Origin: Platanthera guangdongensis
Lineage: Eukaryota > Streptophyta > Magnoliopsida > Asparagales > Orchidaceae
Length of the DNA: 64,000 bases
Direction of reading: 5' to 3'
Assembly (NCBI GenBank): GCA_039583875.1
Contig: CM077167.1
Span: 145,903,010 to 145,967,009, forward strand
In this document: positions 21,252-31,964 of the stretch, piece by piece
How the letters are laid out: every line of letters begins with the position of its first letter
Numbering within the stretch: the stretch's first letter is position 1
Position numbers and translations under genes: made by a program
Notes under the pieces: model-generated
What the model saw: only the letters and a program-made list of their open reading frames with translations
Database searches by the model: none
Told to the model about the DNA's origin: nothing

Positions 21252-24095
21252 CTATTTCTGTTCAGCCTCTTTGATCACTATCCCTTTTCCAGATTGTACT
21301 TTAGCTTGTACAGGGGCTTCAGTGTCTTCAGCAGCAGCAGCCTTTTTCCCTTTAAGATCCGTTTTATTTAGCTCTTCAGCTTTGATCTTTTGCCTTTCAA
21401 AATAATGATAAGGCTTGGGAAAGTACTTGCTAGGCTCCTGGGCAGTAGGAGGTAGCTTTCCCATCTTGGCCTTTCTTCTATATTGGACTATGGCCTCCTG
21501 CCTTGTCTCATGCTTTCTCCATTCTGATTCAGAAAACCACTTATTCCTGTTTTGCACATTATCTTTTGCAGCTTTCCATGCAGTTAAGATTAAGTTCCTT
21601 GAAGTAGGGCTCCACTGTTCAAAGTCAGGTCTTTGTTCAGCTTGTTCCCTAAACCTCTTTTTAGACAGTCTGGCTTCTTCTTCTTTCTGCATAGCTTCTT
21701 GCATAGCTTCTGATATTGGCTGAACAACTTTTTCTATGATGACATGTTCTTTTCCCTCAGGTGGGCTATACATTATCTGGATATCAGTATGTATCATATC
21801 AAAATCTGGTGGAGGATAAATCACTTGAGCTACTTCTGGTTGCTCACCTCCAAGATATGCAGGGTTAACTCCAGATTTTGCTACATCATTATCATCACAT
21901 AGAGGAGGATAACCAAGAGTGGCTCTGATGGAATTAGAAATCCATTTTTCATGGTCAGAGCCAGCTTTGACTAAGACCCTCTCCCCCTTTATGACTTCTC
22001 TTTCTATATGATCCCTTATATCATCTTTTTGAAATCTGATTTGGGCATTTAGATAATTAACTCCATCCCTGTAGAAAGGTTTTAACCTTTGGAGTTTGTC
22101 AATGATGAGCTTTTGAGAGTCTAGAATTGCAGTCTTAACAACAGTTATTTTCTCTTGGAATGCTTTGTCAAAATCTGCTTTAGTTGTAGCATTAGCTGGA
22201 GTCTGCCTTGTAGCTAGATTCTTCATCTATGTGACTATGGAATTGTGAGAAGCAGTTAGGTTATCATTCATCCTAATCTGATTCTCAAGTACATAGCCTT
22301 GCTTAACTTCAAGTTTATCCACTTGAGCTTTTATTTTCTCCTGATGTGTGGCCAAGTACACCACTGCATTCCCTCCCTTGTGGAAGCAGTCTGTCATCTC
22401 CTTCTTATTAAGATTCATTTTAAATCTTATTGACTTTATATCTTGGGCTAGATCAAATTGTAATGATTTTTTCCCTTCATCCACATACTTCTTAATGGCT
22501 TGCCTGTACTCATCCAGCTTAATTTGCATTGCAACCATTAAAGCACTGTAATCAACATTTGGTGCTAGCTGTGATATAGGTTGTGGTGCTATGGTTTGCA
22601 AGGTCTTCTTATAATTCTGACTTCTTCTTTTGAAAACTTGAAACTTACTTTTCTTAGCACTTGCAGCTTCTTCATCTTCAGAGGCTGAAGTACTTGCTAT
22701 CTCTACCCTCTCCTTAGGTAGCTCCTCAACAGCTTGGGGTTTCTCAGGCTCTTGCCTTGCAGGCTCTTCTACAAGTACATGTTCTTAAAGTATTACTTCT
22801 TGCTCCCCCTCAACTGGAGCATTCTCCCCCTCAGCAGGAGTTTCTTTGTCAAAATCAGTTTGATCCAAGTTTAGGAAGAGATCTTCCATAGTATATTCTG
22901 GTGGAGAATGGGCTGGAGAAATTCTTGGCTCATCAATAACTAGATTAGATACTTCTTGAACTACAACAGATGTGTCTTTCATTACTACATCTGGGACTTG
23001 ACTATCAGTATGTGGTTGCTGATAAACATCAGATAAATTAGTATCCTCTATAGGAAAAACTAAAGCATTAAGCTCAGTGATTACCTCTAGAATTGTGTTT
23101 GTTGCTTGTTCACTTTCTAGTGTAGTTGGTTCTTCTACAACTAGAGGCTCCCCCTGGACTTGATCCTGGTGTAAGGGGCTAGCTTGAGGTAGCTCCCCCT
23201 GCCTCTCTGCAGTATCCTGGTGAGCTAGAGACTTCTCAACAGTCCCTTCTTCATTCTCATCAGGTGAGAAGACAACTTGCTCTTCACTACCAGAGCTGTT
23301 AGTTGACTCTTGAGCCACTGGGGCAGTTTTCCTCTTCTTCTTTTGAGGTGATACTTTCTCAGGAATTATCTTCTCAGGGGTTGGCATCTCCTTAGATAAA
23401 ACCCTGTCCCATCTGGAGAAGATCCTCATGTCCATTTTCCTCATGTGGTTGATTTTTGTTCCAGCAGCTTGACCCATAACCTCTGGTATACTACCAGCAA
23501 GGTATAAACTTATTATTCTACCCAAGTTGGGTTTCTTCAGGCTTTCCTTTATCTTCTCAAAGATCACTATAGACCAGTCAGTTTTCAGGCTGAAGATTAT
23601 CCTGGTCATAATGCTGAACATATGGGCAGAGACCCTATTATGCCCTCCAGGCTTACTTAAAAGTACTTTGCCAACAATTTCTGACATGAATTTCCCTTGG
23701 CTGTTCATGCCCTTCCTATTAAACACAGATCCAATTTTCAGCTTTGAATCTAGACCACACCATGTCAATGCTTCTCTGGTCTTAGAAGCAGTTACTTCAT
23801 CCTCTTCTTTAGTTCTTGGTAACTGTAGAACTTTCCTCAAACTTTTAGGTGACACCTTCACCTTTTCACCATGGACCCTGGACTTGATCTTGAATCCAGT
23901 GTCGTCTAGGGTTGCTCCATTAAGGAATTCCAGTACTTCCTTCTTCCAGATCTTAGTCGGCTCAGAAACTAGAAATTCTAACCCTAAGGCTGCAACTAGG
24001 GTTACCACAGTCTTGATCTCTGGGTCTGCTTCATCAAATGCATTCCGCACCAGTTCATAGCCTTCGTTGACATTCTCCTCAAGCTTTGGCGCCAT
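21252..24095 (-). pseudogene. Third reading frame of element D (envelope-like position), about 947 codons
   Basis: The ATG at 24,095 begins MAPKLEENVNEGYELV. One frame runs to 21,252 with only two nonsense codons, at 22,785-22,787 and 22,224-22,226. The N-terminal 230 residues (KVKVSPKSLRKVLQLP, LVAALGLEFL, YLAGSIPEVMGQAAG) form a compact domain. An acidic, proline- and serine-rich middle follows, then a basic patch (KKRKTAP). The C-terminal half is helical and charged with likely coiled coil (from about 22,550 down). I saw no clear signal peptide or membrane segment, so a true envelope role is doubtful. A TATA box lies about 100 bp upstream. The function is unknown. Confidence 0.7.
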
Positions 24096-24193
24096 TAGGG
24101 TTTGAAGAATTTGACTGGAGAGAATAGAGGTATCGACACACAAGTTTGGTCTCAAAACTTTTGTAAGCGTGTCGACAGACTAAGGCAAAATCC

Positions 24194-24201
24194 TATTTAT
24201 A
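24194..24201 (-). promoter_or_regulatory. Internal TATA box upstream of the D third frame
   Basis: TATAAATA on the minus strand inside GGTATAAATAGG, 99-106 bp before the ATG at 24,095 and just downstream of a GTGTCGACAC array. It resembles the LTR TATA box (CCTATAAATAGG). Confidence 0.65.
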
Positions 24202-24244
24202 CCTTTCTAGGTTTGAAGATGAAAAGGCGGGTCAGCTAACTGAA

Positions 24245-24590
24245 ATTGTGTCGACACTGTCGATAAGTGTCGACACTGACTTATAATGTCTCGACACACT
24301 GTGTCGACACAAGTTTAGTCAACAGATATATGTGTCGACACTTGGTTATGTGTCGACACCACTTAACTCGACACATAGTCGAGTCTTTACTTAGATAATT
24401 CTGAGTAAACACTAAGTGTCGACACCACCTTGGATGTGTCGGCACCGACTTGTCATGTGTCGACACTAACTTTCTGAAGTGTCGACACTAACTTCCTAGA
24501 TGTGTCGACACCTTTTCCCTGAAGTGTCGACACCACTTTTCTGTGTCGACACAGATATCTCTGTGTGTCGACACCTTTTGACTTAGCCAT
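24245..24590. promoter_or_regulatory. Internal GTGTCGACAC palindrome array of element D
   Basis: About a dozen exact copies plus variants (GTCTCGACAC, GTGTCGGCAC) lie between the pol stop and the internal TATA box. The motif is the same as in the LTR U3. Together with the TATA box it looks like a second promoter for the third frame. Confidence 0.7.
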
Positions 24591-24600
24591 TTCTATAAAC

Positions 24601-27600
24601 TTATTCTAAGTTTATCATTCCTAGTTCAATTTTAAACCTATTGAACTTAGTTTCTTCTAAGGGCTTAGTATACATATCAGCAAGTTGATTATCTGTTCTA
24701 ACATATTCTAGTAAAATATCTTCCCTTTCTACATGCTCCCTAAGAAAATGATATTTTATTTCAATATGTTTAGTTCTACTATAGGAAATAGGATTATGTG
24801 CAATTGATATAGCACTAGTAGAATCACAAAAGAGTGGAGTTCTACTTACCTGAATTCCATAGTCCTCAAGCTGATGTTGTATCCATAGAAGTTGAGCACA
24901 GCAACTTCCTGCAGCCACATATTCTGATTCTACAGTGGAGATAGCCACACTTGTTTGCTTCTTACTACTCCATGAAATCAGTCTTCCACCTAGGAATTGA
25001 CAGGTTCCAGTTGTGCTTTTTCTGTCTTCCTTGCATCATGCAAAGTCTACATCTGAATAACCTGTTAGTTCAAAATCCCCATTCCTAGGGTACCAGAGGC
25101 CTAGATAAGGAGTGCCCTTTAGATATCTCAATATCCTTTTGACTGCTGTCAAATGAGACTCCTTAGGGCATGCTTGATACCTTGCACAGACACATGTAGC
25201 ATACATGATATCTGGTCAACTTGCAGTCAAATATAATAGGGAGCCAACTATCCCTCTATACAAAGACTCATCTACAGGTTTCCCTGCATCATCCTTGCTA
25301 AGAGACATACTTGACCCCATAGGAGTCTTCATGGTACTGGATGAATCCATACCATACTTCCTTATGAGTTCTAGGGTAAACTTAGACTGACATATGGATA
25401 ATCCATTCTCAGTCTGTCTTACTTGGAGACCCAAGAAGAACTTAAGTTCTCCCATACTACTCATCTCAAATTGTCCTTGCATAAGTTTTGCAAACTTTTT
25501 GCAAAGACTACTTTCAGTAGACCCAAATATTATGTCATCTACATATATTTGGACTAGTATAACTTTGCCTCTGGATTCCCTAAGGAATAGAGTCTTGTCT
25601 ATCTTCCCCCTTGTGAACTTATTCTCAATGAGGAAACTAGACAGGGTTTCATACCAAGCCCTAGGGGCCTGCTTTAACCCATATAAAGCTTTCCTAAGTC
25701 TATAGACATGATTAGGTAGAGTTGAATCAACAAAACCTGATGGCTGTTCCACATAGACTTCCTCTTTTAGATTACCATTTAGAAATGCTGACTTGATATC
25801 TATTTGGTAAACTTTAAATCCTTGAAAGGTTGCATAGGCCAGGAACATCCTTATGGCTTCCAGTCTGGCTACTGGAGCAAAGGTTTGATCAAAGTCAATA
25901 CCTTCTTTCTGCCTATATCCTTTAGCAACCAATCTTTCTTTGTTCTTAATGATGACTCCATGTTCATCCATCTTGTTCCTATAGATCCACTTGGTCCCAA
26001 TTATGTTGTGGTCTTTAGGTTTAGGAACAAGTTCCCAGACCTTGCACCTCTTGAACTAATTCAGCTCTTCTTGCATTGCCCCAATCCAATGAGGGTCTAG
26101 GATGGCTTCTTCAAACTTCTTTGGTTCAACTTGGGATAGAAAACTGGAGTAGATTGCTGCATTCAGATTTCTGCTCCTTGTTTGTACCCCTTATCTTGGA
26201 TCACCAATGATTTGTTCTGCTGGATGATCTCTAAGATGCCTATTTGCTGGACGCATCCTGGCTTCAGGTTGAACTTCTTCAACTTCTTCATCTTGCTGTA
26301 CTCCTTGAACTTTATCTGCATGAGGTACATGTAGTACTCCCCCTGGACAGCAGCCACTATCTTCTACTTGTTGTCTTGTAGAAGGTTCATCTTCTATAGT
26401 GAGCTTGTCCATCTTCTTTGTTATACCTGTGGAGCTGCATACACTACTAGACAACTCATTGTTAATAAGTCTAGTGTCATCAAAAACTACATGTACAGAT
26501 TCCTCTACAACTTGTGTAGTCAAGTTGTAGACTCTATAAGCCTTACTGTTATTGCTGTACCCAACAAAAATTCCCTCTTGGGACTTGGCAGCAAACTTAG
26601 TCAAGTAAGACTTTCCATTGTTAAGTATGAAGCACTTACAACCAAAGATCCTGAAGTAGGATAGGTTTGGTTTTCTGCCTTTCATAACCTCATAGGGGGT
26701 CTTGTTGAGGCTTTTAGTAATGGTAGCCCTATTAATAACATGGCATGCAGCATTAACTGCTTCAGCCCAGAAATATTCTGGTAGTGATGTATCACTTAAT
26801 AGGGTCCTACCAGCCTCAATCAAGGTTCTATTCTTCCTCTCAGCAATGTCATTTTACTGAGGTGTTCTAGGTGAAGAAAACTCTTGAAATATCCCAAAGT
26901 CTTCACATAGTTTTGCCATGCTATCAGACTGAAATTCAGAACCATGGTCACTTCTTACCTTGACCACTGTACTGTCTAGTTCATTCTGAATCTGTTTGAC
27001 AAAGCTATAGAATACACTAGGTGTTTCAGATTTCTGTCTAAGAAAGAACACCCAGGAAAACCTTGAGTAGTCATCTACAACTACAAAGGTATAGACCTTC
27101 CTACCTAGGCTGTGAACTGGCATTGGACCAAAGAGATCCATATGCAAGAGGTATAAACACCTCACAACATCTTTGTTTTCTATGCTTCTAAAGGTGGATC
27201 TAGTCTGCTTGCTCTTATGACAAGCTGAGCAAATACCATCTTTAATACACTTAACTTGAGGACCATTCCTCACTAACTCTTTGCTAAAGAGTTTGCCAAT
27301 TGTCTTGTAGTTAAGATGGGCTAGCCTCTTGTGCCATTTGACACAATGAGAGACTGTCTCATCAGCTACTAGACACACTGGAGAACCATTGTTCTCAACC
27401 ATAATGTCTAAGCAGTAGACATTTCTTTTTCTATAACCAGTCAAAATGATCTCTTGATCATTTGACCTCCTGATATGACAACCATCTTTCACAAATGAGA
27501 TGTCATATCCTACATCACTCAATTGACTTATACTAATAAGGTTATGTTTCAAACCTTTAACATAGGCCACTTGAGTAATTGTAATATAGGAGTTAGATAT

Positions 27601-27774
27601 GTTACCAAAACCCTTGATGATCCCTTTTTCAGAACCACCAAAGGTGACCTTTGGACCATCCTTGATGGGTATGTAGTCCTTTAGTAAACCCCTTATTCCA
27701 GTCATATGTCTGGAACATCCACTGTCCAAGTACCATATTGGGGCATGGCCACTTGGACTTACCTGCAAAACAGA
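24601..27774 (-). pseudogene. pol of element D: protease, integrase, reverse transcriptase, RNase H
   Basis: A single frame follows the gag stop. Domains in order are protease (IWYLDSGCSRHMTG), pre-integrase with HKRLAHLNYKT and CSACHKSK, integrase core ([27 protein letters not shown], all three catalytic residues present), RT ([18 protein letters not shown]) and RNase H (STVESEYVAAG, TKHIEIKYHFLREH). No frameshift was found. Nonsense codons lie at 26,851-26,853, 26,188-26,190, 26,056-26,058, 25,213-25,215 and 25,036-25,038, most of them CAA/CAG to TAA/TAG when compared with E. The product would have made and integrated cDNA. Confidence 0.9.
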
Positions 27775-29817
27775 TTAGTGAACCTTAGAACCCAAAGAAT
27801 TCTTGGGTCCTTGGTACTGGTTAGTTTGCTTCCTTACAAAGCTACCTGCAGGTTTTCCAACAGGAAGTTTGCTACTCACTTTGGCACTAGCATTATGCCA
27901 ACAGTCCATGGCAAAGTGGCCTACCTTGCCACATCACCAACACTCAAACTTATTGTACCTTTGCTTAGGTACAGTCTTAGCTGTTTTATCTACAGCTGAC
28001 TTGTTGAGAGCTGGGGCTTTGCCCTTAGACTTGGACTTGGACTGAACAGTCCTTGCAGGTTTAGTAAATCTCAGTCCAGCTTTACCTTTGTGATGAACAA
28101 ATTCATCAATTAAAGGTAGAACTGACTTAGGTTTAGAAAACCTGGCAACTAAGTCTTTCTCCTTCTGAAGATTAATCTCCAGACTCTTGATTTGATCATT
28201 CTTATATGTTATAGTCCCCATCTGAATCACTGTTATGTGCTTCAGTCTGGCTATCTCATTAAGTTTTTGATCAAATAACTTCTCAAAATCAGTTGCAGCA
28301 GCTTTGAGATTAGCAATTTCCTTTGCTTGACTTTTGGCTAGGGACTTGCTCTTCTTATAAGCTTGCAACAGAACTTTATATTCATCTATCAACTGATGAA
28401 TATCCTCTTCAGACTCAGATGCACTCTCATCACTTGATGATGATGAATCTGATTCTGTACTGGTACAAGAAATTGAACTAAAAGAACAATGTTGTACCTT
28501 ACTAGGTCCCAGCTGCTCCAGGATTTTGTCACTTTCTATCAATGTCATTAGTCCTTGGCACTGACTGTCCTCTTGTTCATATATAGAGTTCATAATCTGG
28601 ATGAACTCTTCTTCTTCTTCCACAGCAAACAATCCTATATATGCCTCAGCATCTGACTCAGTTTCTGATGAAGAAATATCTGACAGGCTCTTATCCTTCT
28701 TGGCAACAAATGACTTTTCCTTCTTGCCCTTGAATGGAGTCTTTTTCTTATCATTTGACTCCTTCCTTTTCTCAGGACAGTCTGCTACAACATGTCCTTA
28801 TCTATTACAGCAATAGCATACTATTTTTGAAAGAGTTGCTTTACTAGACTTAGTCTTTTTCCTGTCTTTCTTTGAAGACTTTTTATTCTGATAATAGTCT
28901 TCTTTACCCTGTAAAGTAGAAGGCCTTGTCCTCCAATGTTTCTTCTTCAAGAAGTTCTGAAAATGTCTTGTGAAGGCAGCAAAGTCCTCATCACTTTCAC
29001 TGCTTTCAGACTTTCTGCTTTCTGAATCTTCTGACTCAATCTCAACTACTTTTGGTGGTGGATTTGGTGACTTACCTCTGTACTTTCTGGGGGCTTCTGT
29101 TTTGAAGGCCACTGTCCTTTCTTTATGTTCACTTCTTGTTGATTTATCCTCTTCTTTCCTCACCATTAACTACATTTCATAGGACAGCAGTTTGCCAAAT
29201 AGTGTTGGTGGAGGAATTTCTGCTAACTTTGTCATTTCCCTAATGGCACAGATCTTGGTGTCCCAATCTTTTGTTAGGGACCTTAGAAACTTATCGTTGA
29301 GTTCATAATTACTGAACTCTCTGCCATAGGACATGAGCTCATTCACAATCCTGTAGAACTTCTTATAGCATTCAGTTATGCTATTAGCTTTACCTTGTCT
29401 AAAACTTTCATATTCTTGGTTTAGCAAGGATTTTCTGTCTTGCCTCACTTCTTCAGAACCCTCCATGTACACAATAAGAGTATCCCACATTTCTTTAGCT
29501 GTCTTACAGTGTATCAAATTCTGAAAAGTTACATCATCTATAGCACTCACAATAATGTTTTGAGCCCTCTTATCCATAGTGGCTAGAACAATTTCATCAT
29601 TTGTCATTTCAGAGAAATCCTTAGGTGTTCTCTGATTTGCATCTAAGACTGACACCTTCATGGGTACATATGACCCTTCTTTCACTGTGATATAAATCCT
29701 AGGGTCTGAGGCTTCCATAAACAGTCTCACCCTTTCCTTCCAGATACCAAAGATCTCTTTTCTATATATGGGTAGCTTCATGAATCCCAATTCCTTATGA
29801 TTCTCAATGGAACCCAT
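27775..29817 (-). pseudogene. gag of element D
   Basis: The ATG at 29,817 (MGSIENHKELGFMKL) opens a frame of about 680 codons ending at TAA 27,775-27,777. Three nonsense codons break it: 29,167-29,169, 28,795-28,797 and 27,931-27,933. The N-terminal half is a copia gag domain (DKRAQNIIVSAIDD, KEMWDTLIVYMEG). Two zinc knuckles follow, one cut by the stop after CYCCNR and one cut inside CW(stop)CGKVGHFAMDC. An acidic serine-rich part and a coiled coil (28,400-28,130) lie between them. Pol continues in the same frame after the stop. Confidence 0.85.
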
Positions 29818-29908
29818 GGTTCTTGATTTTCTTGATTCTGTAATTGACTTAGACTGAATCTGCCAACAGGATCTACTCACACAGTTATGTCTCTTTTTGA
29901 GTAACTTG

Positions 29909-29920
29909 GCTCTGATACCA
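29909..29920 (-). promoter_or_regulatory. Primer binding site of element D
   Basis: On the minus strand it is an exact TGGTATCAGAGC, the initiator methionine tRNA complement, two bases inside the 5' LTR. Confidence 0.95.
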
Positions 29921-30184
29921 CTTGAAAGATATTGTACCTAATCACCTAGAGGGGGGGGGGGGGGTGAATAGGTGACTTAAATCTTTTTAACTTTTCTAGG
30001 CAGAATTCAACTTATAACACAGAATTAAATCTACTTGTACACAACAATCATACATCAATCACAGAAAATCACAAGCACACAGTAAACACCCAGATTTATA
30101 GTGGTTCCCCAAGCTTTGGATACATCCACTTTCCCCCTTCGCCTATCTAGCAGTGTACTAGATTCGGCCAAACTTCTCCACTAT

Positions 30185-30411
30185 CTCAGAACCCCAAAAC
30201 AGGTTCCTACACCTCAGGCACAAGGCCCTACAACTCAGCTTCTTCACAAAGCCTACACTCAGCCAACAAGGCCTACACTCAGCCACCAAGGCCTACACTC
30301 AGCCACAACAGGCCTACACTCAGAGATTTCAATCTCCTACACTCAGGCACTCAAGCCCTACACTCAGCCTTTATAATTACAGGCTTACAAGACTCAGATC
30401 CCTAAGGATCC
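30185..30411 (-). repeat. Mini-hairpin array in the 5' LTR of element D
   Basis: Same ten units as at 19,185-19,411 with a few substitutions. The GGAACC unit here pairs fully with GGTTCT, whereas the copy in the 3' LTR has one mismatch. Confidence 0.85.
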
Positions 30412-30928
30412 TACAAGAAAATATGAATACAAAAATTGTAACTCAACAACTCAGAGACAAGAGAGAAAAGTTGTGAGTTTCTTGATGAGTTCTTGGAAGA
30501 ACTCAGTTGAGATCAAACTGACTTGGCTTTCTTCAAAGCTTCTTGAATATAGAACACAATAAGAATGATCTCCTCTGCAGTTGATCCTTGATCTCTGCTG
30601 CTTAAGATTCAGACCAAATATGAACCCTTCTTCTCAGCTGGGTTCCAACAGCTGACTTCTTGGATGGAGCTCTCTCTCCAACTACTTAGATCTTCACTAG
30701 ATTCTTCAAGGAATAGCAAGATCTTCTTTTCTTTTCAATTACTTGAACTTGTTTTCAATCAATCAATTTCTGTAGACAGTGTAAGCCTATTTATAGGCCT
30801 TCTTCATGGTAACTGACTGGTCCGGTTCATAACTGAATTCTGACAACTCTGACAGGTGCAGTAGACCGGCTGGAATGACAGCTGTCAAGTCATCCAGTCA
30901 GTTCTTGAAAATTCTGTAACTGTCTGAA

Positions 30929-31813
30929 AGTGTCGAGACTGTCTGTCTTTAAGTGTCTACACTTATAGACCAAGTGTCAACACAAGTTGACTAAGTGCCG
31001 ACACTAGCCTACAAGGTGTCGACACAACTCCTTGTGTTGTAGATTTTACATCTCGACACTGCTTCTTCTTCATGTGTCGACACTGATAATGTGTGTCGAC
31101 ACAAGTCCTTGTACTTCAGTATTTTGCTGAATTCTTCTAAGTGTCGACACAACACTTTTGTGTCGACACATCTTCATGTGTTGAACTTGTCAGTGTCGAC
31201 ACTGCTTCTTGGTGTCGACACATGTCTTCAGTGTTAATACTTGCTGAATGTCGACACAGCTCCTTGTGTCGACACATTCTTCTTCTGTTGAGACTTCAGC
31301 TGAGTGTCGACACATCCCCTTAGTGTCGACACTTGTACTTAGAATATTTTGTTGAACTTTACTGATCTTTGCTAAGTGTCGACACAACTCCTTGTGTCGA
31401 CACTTTCTTCAAGTGTTGAGTCTTCAGCTGAGTGTCGACACATTCTTTCTTGTGTCGACACTTCCTTCAAGTGTTGACTCTTCTGTTGTGTGTCGACACA
31501 TTGTTCTAGGTGTCGACACTTATAGTTAGTCTCTGCTGACTTTTGCTGAGTGTCGACACAGCCTCCAAGTGTCGACACTTTCTGATGTAGACACAGTTTC
31601 ACTGGGTGTCAACACAACTGCTATGTGTCGACACTGCTTCACTGCACTCTTCTTCACTGAGTGTCGACACAGCTCCTTGTGTCGACACTTTCTGTCTGGT
31701 GTCGACTCTGCATCCCAGGTGTCGACACAATGACTCCAAGTGTCGACACTGCTTGCCTGGGTGTCGACACAGGTCTTCTTAAGTGTCGACACTTTCCCTC
31801 TGGGTGTCGACAC
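30929..31813. promoter_or_regulatory. GTGTCGACAC array and TATA (30,788-30,795) of the D 5' LTR
   Basis: Dense copies of GTGTCGACAC lie upstream of TATAAATA on the minus strand, forming the presumed U3 promoter that would drive the full-length RNA of D. Confidence 0.85.
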
Positions 31814-31964
31814 ATGGACTTAGAAACTTTTTCTTCTTTCCTGCAAATACTTAACCTGCACAAGTAAACTCAAAACACATCAAATACATTTTTGATGTAT
31901 ATCATTGAGTTGGGTGAGGCTTCTTCAAACCAGGTACATTTAAACCAATGTACCCAACAGGCAT

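Larger units (their letters stand above)
18925..31959 (-). mobile_element. Element D: full-length Sirevirus-like copia element, minus strand
   Basis: Both LTRs are 2,037 bp. Termini read TGTTGGG and CTTTCA on the minus strand. Flanks GGCAC (18,920-18,924) and GGCAT (31,960-31,964) are a target duplication with one change. Internal order on the minus strand is primer binding site, gag, protease, integrase, RT, RNase H, palindrome array with TATA box, third reading frame, polypurine tract. Nearly identical LTRs indicate a late insertion, yet the coding frame has several nonsense codons. It is the same family as E in opposite orientation. Confidence 0.95.
29923..31959 (-). repeat. 5' LTR of element D
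   Basis: 2,037 bp, next to the primer binding site. On the minus strand it holds the GTGTCGACAC array (31,813-30,929), TATAAATA (30,795-30,788), and the mini-hairpin array (30,411-30,185). The G run at 29,951-29,964 is two bases longer than in the other LTR. Confidence 0.95.
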
